From positions 1-21,448 of the forward strand of contig CAZBJH010000053.1 in the NCBI GenBank assembly GCA_964492185.1: a DNA stretch of 21,448 bases. Direction: 5' to 3'. The DNA comes from JAFGSZ01 sp964492185. GTDB lineage: Bacteria > Bacteroidota > Bacteroidia > Bacteroidales > UBA10428. A program made the position numbers and the translations under genes. Below are positions 7,646 through 16,126 of this stretch, in pieces; position 1 is the first letter of the stretch, and each line of letters starts with the position of its first letter. The notes below the pieces were generated by a model that saw only the letters and a list, made by a program, of their open reading frames with translations, had not been told where the DNA came from and searched no databases.

Positions 7646-8866
7646 TTATTTTTTACAACTTATTTTCCATATAAAAAACAGTGAAAACAAAATAATTATA
7701 ATGACTATGGAACCGAATACCCTGAAGCCAAACTGGTTAATTATCCAGCCTCCGGCAATGGGAAACACAGCAGGAAGTATATTTCCCGCCCCCACGAAAC
7801 CTGCATATATTGCACGGTTCTCCGTGGTTGAAACTTCAAGTAATAAACCATTCATGGTTATCATAAATAGTGAATACGCTATTCCGCCCATTATAAATAC
7901 AACCCGTATAATAAATACATCTTTTATTAAAAGAGTGATCAGGATCAGGGCGATTGACAGGAATACATTGAAATATTGTAAAGGGGTATAGCTGATTCTT
8001 TTGGAAAAGATGAAAACAAGCATGCTTATAACCACAATGCCGATAATCTTGAACAGCAGATAAAAACCCACATCACTGCTTTGTGTATTGAATGTTTCTT
8101 TCGAATAATGTATAACAAAGGGAAGAAATGAGATAATTATTCCCTGTGTATTAATGAATCCCAGGAAATAAACCAGATTTTTGTTTTGGGTAAGTTCTGT
8201 TTTCATTCTTTTGAAGAAAGTTTTAAACCCGCTTATTTTCAGGGAAGAGGAAGTAATCTCTTTGATCTTCCAGAAACCGCCAGAAGCAATTAAAAGAAGG
8301 GTGCCTCCCAAAAAAAACATGAGCGCGTAATTTACAGGATAGTTTAAAGCAGTTAATATTTTTTTTGCGAGCAGTGCAGAAAACAAAACAATTACCCCTG
8401 AAATGATTTCTTTTGATGAGAAAAACGCCTTCCTTTTTTGTTTATTCACACTTTTACCCAGAATATCGGTATAGCTTATATTTGCAAAAGCTCCTCCAAT
8501 CGAATACAGGGTAATAAACAGAAAAATATACAAGAGTAATAGTTTTGATTGATTATCACGAAGATAAAATAGAATAAAACCCAGTGCAAAAAGTGAAAGC
8601 ACACGTGAATTAATCCCGGCGAGAAGGAATTTCTTTTTATAGGATTTATTGCTTATATAGGGAGCAAAGAATATTTGTGCAAATCGTGATAATCCCACCA
8701 TTATAGCTGTCATGATACCGATATGCATTGCAGTGCCTCCTGATTCTATAAGCATGGCGGGAATTACCGTATCCACATCCATGAAATTTTTGGCCAGGGC
8801 CAGAAATCCTGCATGCCATATAAAGGAATAATAGTTATGCTTTGATATTTTAGGTGGTACTGACAT
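7646..8866 (-). CDS. Major facilitator superfamily transporter
   Basis: This is a 406-residue inner-membrane protein with roughly twelve hydrophobic segments and a short cytoplasmic start. A basic loop after the second or third segment (ISNKSYKKKF, about 75-84) fits the conserved MFS loop between helices 2 and 3. A larger basic loop near the middle (KISGFKTFFKRMK) separates the two six-helix halves. The C-terminal half keeps a GFVGAGNILPAVFPIAGG segment typical of the fold. I cannot name the substrate; drug or metabolite efflux is possible. The ATG at 8866 gives a sensible N-terminus. It follows the methyltransferase gene by 102 bases and is closely followed by the editing-domain gene. Confidence 0.88.
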   Translation of the reverse strand: MSVPPKISKHNYYSFIWHAGFLALAKNFMDVDTVIPAMLIESGGTAMHIGIMTAIMVGLSRFAQIFFAPYISNKSYKKKFLLAGINSRVLSLFALGFILFYLRDNQSKLLLLYIFLFITLYSIGGAFANISYTDILGKSVNKQKRKAFFSSKEIISGVIVLFSALLAKKILTALNYPVNYALMFFLGGTLLLIASGGFWKIKEITSSSLKISGFKTFFKRMKTELTQNKNLVYFLGFINTQGIIISFLPFVIHYSKETFNTQSSDVGFYLLFKIIGIVVISMLVFIFSKRISYTPLQYFNVFLSIALILITLLIKDVFIIRVVFIMGGIAYSLFMITMNGLLLEVSTTENRAIYAGFVGAGNILPAVFPIAGGWIINQFGFRVFGSIVIIIILFSLFFIWKISCKK

Positions 8867-8968
8867 TCTATAATGTTTCAGTCACTAATAATGATACTCA
8901 AATTGAGCAGTCCCCCCTTTCACTATGAATAATAATTACAATACAGTTCCCCGGGATTTTTTTATTCT

Positions 8969-9604
8969 TTAATCCTCTTTTATTGCTTTTATTACAACAA
9001 AACTTCCTTTGCCGCTTCCCGGTTCAGGTTGCTGGATTTCATTCAAATCTTCAAGTGAGCCAAATATAGTCTGGCAGGTTTGGCCGATCTTAAAATCATT
9101 GTTCCACAGAAGCTTATAAATATCTTCAGTACTGAAAAATATGGCATCTTTATAAAACAGGCTTTCTTCTTTATGTTTGAGGTATATTTTACCTACGGTG
9201 CTGTTTTTATCGACGTAACCGATAATTACCTGCCCGCCTGGTTTTAATACTCTTTTTATTTCCTTAAATGTTTTTTGCGCATCATCAACAAAACAAATGG
9301 TTGTGACCATTAATATAAAGTCAATGCTTTTATCCTTGTAGGGGAGGTTTTCTGCAATACCCTCAACTGCATTGATCCCCCGTTCACCGGCTTTAACCAG
9401 CATTGCCGCGGAAGGGTCACATCCTTCCTCAATACCCAGTTCGGAAGCAAAAAGCCCGCTGCCCACACCTATTTCAACTCCTCTGCCTTTTGAAGGCATC
9501 ATTGTGCGGATAGCTTCCAGTTCCGACCGGAATGCAAAATAATTATTATCAAACCATTGTTCATATTCTGCGAGATGATTATCAAAAGGTGCTGTTTTGG
9601 CCAT
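8969..9604 (-). CDS. Class I SAM-dependent methyltransferase (Methyltransf_11 type)
   Basis: The 211-residue protein has the Rossmann methyltransferase signature: motif I VEIGVGSGLFASELG at 43-57, an acidic GCDPSAAML motif II at 61-69, AENLPYKDKSIDFILMV at 84-100 and the motif IV region KEIKRVLKPGGQVIIGYVD at 114-132. The N-terminus (EYEQWFDNNYFAFRSEL) is typical of ubiE-like and small-molecule methyltransferases. The substrate cannot be read from sequence. The ATG at 9604 lies 15 bases after the stop of the RACo-like gene, so the two are probably co-transcribed. It is not a corrinoid-type methyltransferase, so it is not an obvious partner for RACo. Confidence 0.88.
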   Translation of the reverse strand: MAKTAPFDNHLAEYEQWFDNNYFAFRSELEAIRTMMPSKGRGVEIGVGSGLFASELGIEEGCDPSAAMLVKAGERGINAVEGIAENLPYKDKSIDFILMVTTICFVDDAQKTFKEIKRVLKPGGQVIIGYVDKNSTVGKIYLKHKEESLFYKDAIFFSTEDIYKLLWNNDFKIGQTCQTIFGSLEDLNEIQQPEPGSGKGSFVVIKAIKED

Positions 9605-9619
9605 AGTTTATAAGTTTTA

Positions 9620-11095
9620 TTATGTAAAATTCATATTTAGTGCAAATTGCATGGTGAATTCATCATCACCTGACAATTCAATATATTGAACTCTTTTTAA
9701 TATTTGATGAATTTTTTGTTCTGTCTTTTTCGATTTTAAATATTGAAGAGCCCCGATTCCCGCGCTGTTGCCAACAGGATATATTTTATTTTTTAACTGG
9801 TGGGGAAGCAATCCGATTTGTATTGCAGATTTAATATTTATATAATTACCAAAGCCTCCGGCTAAAAACAAAATATCAATATCATGATATGATAATCCTG
9901 CTTTTTTAATTAATATGTTTATACCCGAATATATTGCTGATTTGGCCAGTTGAATTTCGCGAATATCATGGCGGGTAACCTGAATTTTATTTTCATCATG
10001 AATAATAAATGTTTCTCTTAAAAGGCCCGTTTCATCAATTATATCATTCGTGAGCAGGTAAGCCACAATGTCAACGATTCCCGAGCCGCATATACCCCGG
10101 GGGTCAGTATTACCAATGACCCGGTAATTGTTTTTATCCGTAAAACCCGAAATTGCTCCATCCACTGCACTCATGCCACATGACAAACCCGCGCCTTCAA
10201 AGGCCGGCCCGGCAGCTGCCGAACATGCATAGATTTCATTGTTCCTGACGAGAACTAATTCACCATTAGTCCCGATATCGAGAAAGATATAATTTTTATG
10301 AACTGTATTTATTGCAGCCATACCCGCCACAATATCAGCTCCTATATAAGCTGAAATGCATGGGATTGTGACCAGTTCGGCGTTTTTGTCTATATTCAAT
10401 CCTGTATCTTTTCCTTTCAATGTTTGTTTACCGGTAAATATTGGTGTGAAAGGGGCCATGGCAATAGATAAGGGATCTGCCCCCAGCAGGATATGTAACA
10501 TGGTGGTGTTACCGGCAACGACTATTTTTTCAAAATCACGGGTATCCGAATGGTTATTTTTCATGAATGCATCCAGTTCATCATTGATCGCCCTGATTAT
10601 TGCCTGTTGAAGTGTTACCAGTCCATTATTATGTTCCTGGCAATAGTTTATCCTGGAGATAACATCAGCACCATAGATACTTTGCGGGTTGATAAAGGAA
10701 GCAATTTTTTTTATTTGCCCTGTAAGCAGGTCCAGGAAATACATCACTACGGTAGAAGTACCAAGATCAACAGCTACACCGTATGGATTTATACTGATGT
10801 TTTTGCTTTTGTTTTCAAAAGGAAGATCTTCCAGGAATTCTGTTTGCCTGACTAAAATTGTTGCTTCACTTTTCCCGGGCAGGATAACTTCAATATCTTT
10901 GTCAGGATAATACGTACATGATATGACATTACCTTCACCCGGTATATTTACCCTGCATTTGCCACATGTGCCTTTTCCCCCGCAGGGGGCATAAATTGTA
11001 AATCCGTTGGTTCCTAAAATATCCAGTAGTGATCGGCTGCTGTCTGTATCAATAATTCTGACACCTTCATCTGTAATCACCCTGATGCTGATCAT
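9620..11095 (-). CDS. RACo-like protein: [2Fe-2S] ferredoxin domain fused to ASKHA ATPase (DUF4445)
   Basis: In acetogens and methylotrophic anaerobes, RACo-type proteins re-reduce the inactive Co(II) state of corrinoid proteins using ATP. Here residues 1-72 form a plant-type ferredoxin with cysteines C38, C44, C47 and C60. A linker follows to about 105, then an ASKHA domain with VAVDLGTSTVV at 107-117, AGNTTMLHIL, FLDIGTNGELVL, AGPAFEGAGLSCGM and LAGGFGNY blocks. At 491 residues it is shorter than some RACo proteins of over 600 residues. No corrinoid protein, corrinoid methyltransferase or acetyl-CoA synthase gene is in the window, so the partner is unknown. The ATG at 11095 has an A/G-rich upstream stretch. 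It lies 127 bases after the acetolactate synthase gene. Confidence 0.88.
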   Translation of the reverse strand: MISIRVITDEGVRIIDTDSSRSLLDILGTNGFTIYAPCGGKGTCGKCRVNIPGEGNVISCTYYPDKDIEVILPGKSEATILVRQTEFLEDLPFENKSKNISINPYGVAVDLGTSTVVMYFLDLLTGQIKKIASFINPQSIYGADVISRINYCQEHNNGLVTLQQAIIRAINDELDAFMKNNHSDTRDFEKIVVAGNTTMLHILLGADPLSIAMAPFTPIFTGKQTLKGKDTGLNIDKNAELVTIPCISAYIGADIVAGMAAINTVHKNYIFLDIGTNGELVLVRNNEIYACSAAAGPAFEGAGLSCGMSAVDGAISGFTDKNNYRVIGNTDPRGICGSGIVDIVAYLLTNDIIDETGLLRETFIIHDENKIQVTRHDIREIQLAKSAIYSGINILIKKAGLSYHDIDILFLAGGFGNYINIKSAIQIGLLPHQLKNKIYPVGNSAGIGALQYLKSKKTEQKIHQILKRVQYIELSGDDEFTMQFALNMNFT

Positions 11096-11222
11096 GAAAT
11101 TTTCTTTTTGATATTGTCAGTAATTCTTCACTCCCTTCTTCCTGCTAACCGGGAAGATACCAGCTATCGTTCAGCATTTTTTTTTGTTCATCAGACGGAT
11201 ACCGGCTACCGATCACCTGGTT

Positions 11223-12932
11223 TTATTCCCCGCTATTATCAAGTACAATCTCGTCAACGGCTTTTCCCGGGTAGATCATGGGGAAAACGTTTGATTCTTT
11301 TTCAATTTTAACTTCCAGGAGATAAGGGCCGTCATGATTTAACATGGTATCAAGTGCCTCGTCCAGCTTATCGCGTTCTGTGACTAAATTGCTTTCAATG
11401 CCGTAAGAATTGGCCAGAAGGGGAAAGTCGGGAGTGGGCATATCGGTTTCGGCATAACGCCTTTTATTGAACAGTTCCTGCCACTGACGGACCATTCCCA
11501 AAAAGTTATTATTCAGAATAACGATTTTTACCGGAAGGTTATACTGAAAAATTGTTCCCAGTTCCTGTGAGGTCATCTGGAATCCGCCGTCGCCGGTAAA
11601 CAGCACAACTGTTTTGTCGGGCCGGCCAACCTGTGCACCCACGGATGCAGGTAAACCAAAACCCATTGTACCCAGCCCGCCCGAGGTGATGAGTGCATCG
11701 GGGTCCTTAAACTGATAATATCGTGCTCCCATCATCTGGTTTTGTCCCACATCGGTTACCACTATGGCTTCACGGTTTGTTTTTCGGGATATCATGCTTA
11801 TCACCTCGCCTGACCTGATCTTCCCGGTACCGGGGAAACACTCTTTGGTAATTACTTTTTCGCTTTCAATATCATTCAGCCTGGTGAATTCATCGCGCCA
11901 TGATGAATCGGTTGTATAACTGACCTCAGGAGTGATTTTAATCAGAAAATCTTTAATATCGGCTTGTATAGCCAGGTCGGTTTTTATGTTTTTATTCAGT
12001 TCTGCTTTATCTATATCAATATGGATGATACGGGCTTTTTTGGCATAGCGTGCGATGTCGCCCGTAACCCTGTCGTCAAACCGCATTCCGGCAGCAATTA
12101 TCAGGTCGGCTTTATTGGTAAGTATATTGGGGGCATAATTACCATGCATGCCCAACATCCCAACGTATTGGGGATGGTCATCCGGAATGACCGATTTACC
12201 AAGTAAAGTCACAGCTACCGGTATCTTCGTTTTATTTATAAAAGCCTCCAGTTCCTTGTGGGCATGGGCAAGTAGTATACCATGCCCTGCAAGCATCAGG
12301 GGTTTTTTTGCAGAATGTATCATATCAACAACCTCACTGAGCTCGCTTGCATTGAGTTTACGCACGGGATTATACGAACGGGTAGATTTAATTTTTTTAT
12401 ACTGATAATTGAATTCCTGGATCTGAACATCCTTTGTTATGTCGAGTAATACCGGCCCGGGCCTTCCTGTAGTAGCATAAAGAAATGCTTTGGCAATAGC
12501 ATCGGGTATTTCTTCCGGCCGGGTAATCTGGTAATTCCATTTGGTAACGGGCATGGAAAGGCTTACCATATCGGTTTCCTGAAATGCATCAGTGCCCAGC
12601 AGAGGTGATGGAACCTGTGCCGTGATAAATATCACCGGGATGGAATCGAGGTTGGCATTGGTAATACCGGTAACCAGGTTGGTTGCCCCCGGCCCCGAAG
12701 TGGCAAAACAAACGCCGGGTTTTCCTGTAACCTGTGCATATGCCTGGGCGGCATGTGCAGCACCCTGTTCATGCCGGACAAGAATATGTTTGAATGAACT
12801 GCCCTTGTCGAAAAGTTTATCATAGATAGGCATTATAGCTCCTCCGGGATACCCGAATATTGTATCTACATCTTCCTTTATCAATGATAATAATATGGCC
12901 TCGGCCCCTGTGGTTAAAGTTGAAGTTTCCAT
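11223..12932 (-). CDS. ilvB: Acetolactate synthase large (catalytic) subunit, biosynthetic type
   Basis: This TPP- and FAD-dependent enzyme condenses pyruvate into acetolactate (or with 2-oxobutyrate into acetohydroxybutyrate), the first common step of branched-chain amino acid synthesis. The 569 residues hold all three domains: the N-terminal TPP domain with GYPGGAIMPIYD at 27-38 and catalytic E55 in RHEQGAAHA, the central FAD domain with GMRFDDRVTG at 282-291, a mark of the anabolic class, and the C-terminal TPP domain with GDGGFQMTSQELGT from 447 and NNNFLGMVRQWQ from 474. Full length is normal. No small regulatory subunit (ilvN) or other ilv/leu gene is in the window. The ATG at 12932 follows a leader containing a TTCCGGAA palindrome. 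It is divergent from the CoA-disulfide reductase fusion gene. Confidence 0.95.
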   Translation of the reverse strand: METSTLTTGAEAILLSLIKEDVDTIFGYPGGAIMPIYDKLFDKGSSFKHILVRHEQGAAHAAQAYAQVTGKPGVCFATSGPGATNLVTGITNANLDSIPVIFITAQVPSPLLGTDAFQETDMVSLSMPVTKWNYQITRPEEIPDAIAKAFLYATTGRPGPVLLDITKDVQIQEFNYQYKKIKSTRSYNPVRKLNASELSEVVDMIHSAKKPLMLAGHGILLAHAHKELEAFINKTKIPVAVTLLGKSVIPDDHPQYVGMLGMHGNYAPNILTNKADLIIAAGMRFDDRVTGDIARYAKKARIIHIDIDKAELNKNIKTDLAIQADIKDFLIKITPEVSYTTDSSWRDEFTRLNDIESEKVITKECFPGTGKIRSGEVISMISRKTNREAIVVTDVGQNQMMGARYYQFKDPDALITSGGLGTMGFGLPASVGAQVGRPDKTVVLFTGDGGFQMTSQELGTIFQYNLPVKIVILNNNFLGMVRQWQELFNKRRYAETDMPTPDFPLLANSYGIESNLVTERDKLDEALDTMLNHDGPYLLEVKIEKESNVFPMIYPGKAVDEIVLDNSGE

Positions 12933-13537
12933 GTCAATGTGTTAATTCCGGAATAAGATTCTCGTCAGATTTAAATTTTTGTTTATTCAATAGTTTATAT
13001 GAAACAGCTACAGGTATTCCTGCAAACAAACAGAATTTGTAATGAGTATAAAATGCAATTCAGTGTCCAAAGATAATAAGAAACCGGGAATTATGTATAA
13101 TATATTTGCAGGCAAAACAGTCCTGGGAAAGTGAATGAAAAGGGGGAGAAGGATTAAAAAAGACAGATAGAGTATGATGGAGAAGAGAGATAGGAGAATA
13201 GCAATTGGCATACAGTATGGTGATCGCAGGCTGGTAACAGGCAGCCGTGTTATGAAACCATAAGTTGTAAGCTGTTGATAAACGGCAAGTAGTGAATGAA
13301 TAATAATGAACATTATTGGCCGGATTTAGTTATAATATATTAATATGAATGTTACACATTATATATTATCATTATTAATGAAAGAATCCTCTTTATCGGG
13401 TTTGATCAACATATAATAAACATAGGTTAAAATAGGTCGTATTCTAGTGTAACATATTCATTATTATACCAAATGGGAATGATTGTTAAATCATGGTAAG
13501 TTACACAAAACCAATAAAATAATAAAAAAATATTCTT
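12933..13537. other. 605-base divergent intergenic region without a convincing gene
   Basis: This stretch separates the divergent acetolactate synthase and CoA-disulfide reductase fusion genes and must hold both promoters. From about 13120 to 13210 the plus strand is strongly purine-rich. A weak hairpin (GGCTG at 13229-13233 and CAGCC at 13242-13246) is visible. The reading frame on the minus strand at 13008-13313 codes only for hydrophobic low-complexity sequence mirroring the purine bias and resembles no family I know. The right third is very AT-rich and carries the GTTACAC repeats annotated separately. Confidence 0.6.
13345..13506. promoter_or_regulatory. Three GTTACAC half-sites, candidate operator upstream of the flavoprotein gene
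   Basis: GTTACAC occurs at 13351-13357 and 13500-13506, and its complement GTGTAAC at 13447-13453. The first and second copies lie in longer inverted arms: ATGAAT then GTTACAC at 13345-13357, against GTGTAAC then ATATTCAT at 13447-13461. The second and third also pair as an inverted repeat, with TACC and GGTA beside the half-sites. Three copies of a 7-mer in 160 bases just upstream of a gene suggests a regulator site. The regulator is unknown. Confidence 0.35.
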
Positions 13538-16012
13538 GTGAGATATCTTATTGTAGGAGGAGTGGCAGGCGGTGCCACAACAGCGGCACGCCTCAGGCGT
13601 CTGGATGAAAAATGTGAAATTATTATATTTGAAAGAGGTGAATATATTTCTTATGCCAATTGCGGATTGCCTTATTACATTGGCGGTACCATTACCGAGA
13701 GGGATAACCTTTTTGTTCAGACACCCGAATCATTTGGCACCCGGTTTGATCTTGAGGTCAGGATTTTGTCTGAGGTTATTTCTATAAACAGGACAGATAA
13801 AGAAGTTGAGGTGAAAGATCTGCGTTTGGGCAATACCTATATTGAGAAATATGACAGGCTGGTATTGTCGCCTGGCGCTGAACCGGTCAAACCGCCTCTT
13901 CCGGGTATTCATCAGGAAGGGATATTTACCTTGCGCAATGTTCCTGATACGGATAAGATAAAAAGTTATATCGAAGAGAAGAAGCCCCGTCATGCAGTGG
14001 TTGTCGGCGCTGGTTTTATCGGCCTCGAAATGGCTGAAAATCTGCATGAGTACGGTCTTATGGTTACCATTGTCGAGATGGCCGAGCAGGTGATGACACC
14101 GCTTGATTATTCGATGGCCTCTTTAGTACATCAGCATTTGAAAACAAAGAATGTTGAATTTTACCTGAATATGGCCGTTGCTTCTTTTTCAAGGAAAAAT
14201 GGCCACATTGCAGTAACACTAAATTCTTCAAAAACAATTGAAACCGATATGGTTATATTGTCTATCGGTGTTAAGCCTGACAGCAACCTGGCCAGGGAAG
14301 CAGGCCTGGAGATTGGCGTGACCGGTGGTATAACTGTAAATGAGTATTTACAAACATCAGATGAAAATATATATGCCCTTGGTGATGCAATTGAATATAC
14401 CAATATTGTTACCGGCACGAAGATGATAAGTTATCTTGCCGGGCCTGCCAATAAGCAGGGACGTATACTGGCTGATAACCTTGTTAAGGGTAACCGGGTA
14501 AAATATCAGGGCTCAATAAATACGGCAATAGCAAAGGTATTTGATGTAACAGTTGCTTCAACCGGTGTTTCGGGCAAACTGCTCGGAAAGCTTAATATTC
14601 CCCATATCGATTCTACCACCCATTCTTCATCACACGCGGGTTATTATCCCGGGGCAGTCCCCATGTCAATTAAAATTTCCTTTTCACCTGATGACGGCCG
14701 GTTGCTGGGAGCACAGATTGTTGGTTTCAGCGGGGTGGATAAACGGATCGACATGTTTTCAGCGGCTATTCAAAAAGGGGCAAGCGTTTATGATCTGGCT
14801 TATATTGAACATGCATATGCTCCCCCGTATTCTTCAGCCAAGGATCCTGTAAATATTGCCGGAATGGTTGCTGAGAATATACTGGAGGGAATTACAAAAC
14901 CCATATCCTGGAGAGAAATATCCGAGGGGTCTGAAAAGGATTTCTTTTTGTTGGATATACGTACCCGTGACGAGTTTCAACTGGGATCCATTGACGGAGC
15001 TGTTAATATTCCTCTTGATGAACTGCGGTCCCACCTGGATGAGATACCGCGCGATAAAAAGATCATTGCATTTTGCGGCGTTGGATTAAGGGCCCATGTT
15101 GCCTGCCGTATATTGATGCAACATGGCTTCGATGAAGTTTATAATTTATCAGGCGGGTTGAAGACATTTGAAACTGCGAGCCAGAAACAGAGCAATGAAG
15201 ATATTTTTGCCGGTGATTATATTGGTCATGATGATCATATCTACCAGGGTAAAAAAGAAAAAGCAAAGGATAAAAAGATTGATGCCGGAAGCCTGAAATA
15301 TATAGATGCCTGTGGTTTACAATGTCCCGGTCCTGTATTGAAACTGAAGCAGTCAGTTGATAAGATGGCTGTTGGTGAAGCTGTAAGTATTACAGCAACG
15401 GATGCAGGTTTTTATAAAGATGTGGAAGCCTGGGCAAGAGTTACCGGGAATGAACTGGTTGAACTGAAAAGGGAAGGTGCTGAAATTACTGCCGTTGTCC
15501 GTAAGGGTGAATTTGATAGTCAAAAGGCTGCCAGGCGGAGCGGTAATAATGCCACTTTGATTTGTTTTAGCGATGACCTCGATAAAGCACTGGCTACCTT
15601 TGTTATTGCCAACGGGGCTATTGCCTCAGGGAAAAAGGTAACAATATTTTTCACATTTTGGGGGTTAAATGTTATCAAAAGGCAGAATAAGCCAGGGGTT
15701 AAAAAGGACATGATGGGCAGGATGTTTGGTATGATGATGGCCGGATCGAGCAGAAAGCTGGGATTATCCAAAATGAACATGGCAGGGATGGGAAGTAAGA
15801 TGATGCGCGTGGTAATGAAAAATAAGCATGTGGATTCCCTGGAGAGCATGATCCGGACTGCTCTGGATAACGGGATTGAGCTGGTGGCCTGCCAGATGTC
15901 AATGGATGTTATGGGAGTGAAGGCCGAAGAACTCATTGAAGGTGTTAAACTGGGAGGTGTGGCCACCTACCTCGAACGGACTGATAGCGCTAATCTGAAC
16001 CTGTTTGTCTGA
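13538..16012 (+). CDS. CoA-disulfide reductase / rhodanese / TusA / DsrE-like fusion flavoprotein
   Basis: The 824 residues comprise four modules. Residues 1-450 are a CoA-disulfide reductase: FAD motif GGVAGGATTAARLRR at 7-21, redox cysteine C42 in ANCGLPYY, NAD(P)H motif VVVGAGFIGLEMAENL at 154-169, LGDAIE at 281-286 and a dimerisation domain at about 325-445. A rhodanese domain spans about 455-548 with persulfide cysteine C513 (FCGVGLRAH). A TusA-like domain lies at about 587-657 with ACGLQCPGP (C592, C596). The last 160 residues resemble DsrE-type proteins, with C785 in ACQMSMDVMG. Together this is a relay that could reduce disulfides or persulfides and pass sulfane sulfur between modules in the cytoplasm. 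The start is a GTG at 13538, giving MRYLIVGG; no upstream ATG fits. Confidence 0.93.
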   Translation: MRYLIVGGVAGGATTAARLRRLDEKCEIIIFERGEYISYANCGLPYYIGGTITERDNLFVQTPESFGTRFDLEVRILSEVISINRTDKEVEVKDLRLGNTYIEKYDRLVLSPGAEPVKPPLPGIHQEGIFTLRNVPDTDKIKSYIEEKKPRHAVVVGAGFIGLEMAENLHEYGLMVTIVEMAEQVMTPLDYSMASLVHQHLKTKNVEFYLNMAVASFSRKNGHIAVTLNSSKTIETDMVILSIGVKPDSNLAREAGLEIGVTGGITVNEYLQTSDENIYALGDAIEYTNIVTGTKMISYLAGPANKQGRILADNLVKGNRVKYQGSINTAIAKVFDVTVASTGVSGKLLGKLNIPHIDSTTHSSSHAGYYPGAVPMSIKISFSPDDGRLLGAQIVGFSGVDKRIDMFSAAIQKGASVYDLAYIEHAYAPPYSSAKDPVNIAGMVAENILEGITKPISWREISEGSEKDFFLLDIRTRDEFQLGSIDGAVNIPLDELRSHLDEIPRDKKIIAFCGVGLRAHVACRILMQHGFDEVYNLSGGLKTFETASQKQSNEDIFAGDYIGHDDHIYQGKKEKAKDKKIDAGSLKYIDACGLQCPGPVLKLKQSVDKMAVGEAVSITATDAGFYKDVEAWARVTGNELVELKREGAEITAVVRKGEFDSQKAARRSGNNATLICFSDDLDKALATFVIANGAIASGKKVTIFFTFWGLNVIKRQNKPGVKKDMMGRMFGMMMAGSSRKLGLSKMNMAGMGSKMMRVVMKNKHVDSLESMIRTALDNGIELVACQMSMDVMGVKAEELIEGVKLGGVATYLERTDSANLNLFV

Positions 16013-16020
16013 TTAAAGGT

Positions 16021-16034
16021 TATTATTAATAATA
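16021..16034. terminator. AT-rich palindrome with T-tract, possible weak terminator
   Basis: A perfect palindrome TATTATTAATAATA begins 8 bases after the stop of the sulfur-transfer fusion gene and is followed by CTTTTT. Position and T-run suggest a terminator, but with no G/C pairs the hairpin would be unstable. Confidence 0.3.
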
Positions 16035-16055
16035 CTTTTTCAGCAGATTCTGCTT

Positions 16056-16111
16056 AGAGTCTGTCTATAAACCCGGTAAAATGTTTCATCGGTAGTTTAT
16101 TGACAAACTCT
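16056..16111. repeat. Short palindromic element related to the 17528-17650 repeat
   Basis: Two 17-base arms, AGAGTCTGTCTATAAAC at 16056-16072 and GTTTATTGACAAACTCT at 16095-16111, are inverted copies with two mismatches, separated by 22 bases. The outer sequence (TTAGAGTCTGTCTATAAA) is close to the complement of the end shared by the repeats at base 14 and at 17650 (TTAGTGTCTGTCCATAAA), with two differences. It could be a reduced or diverged member of the same family, or a terminator for the upstream gene. Confidence 0.5.
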
Positions 16112-16126
16112 ACTTAACCTGATAAC

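Noticed and set aside
8897..8907. CTCAAATTGAG palindrome between methyltransferase and MFS genes
   Set aside because: A five-base stem in AT-rich DNA with no T-run or conserved context; chance is a fair explanation.
13008..13313. Minus-strand 101-residue hydrophobic reading frame between the divergent genes
   Set aside because: Its composition simply mirrors a purine-rich plus strand, it resembles no family, and it lies where promoters are expected.
13500..13537. Bacteroidota-type promoter boxes just before the sulfur-transfer gene
   Set aside because: Only loose matches to TAnnTTTG were visible in very AT-rich DNA, and the best one overlaps the start codon.
15520..15966. Minus-strand open frame within the DsrE-like part of the fusion
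   Set aside because: Antisense shadow of a clear coding region, with a Met/Ile-rich sense strand producing hydrophobic antisense.
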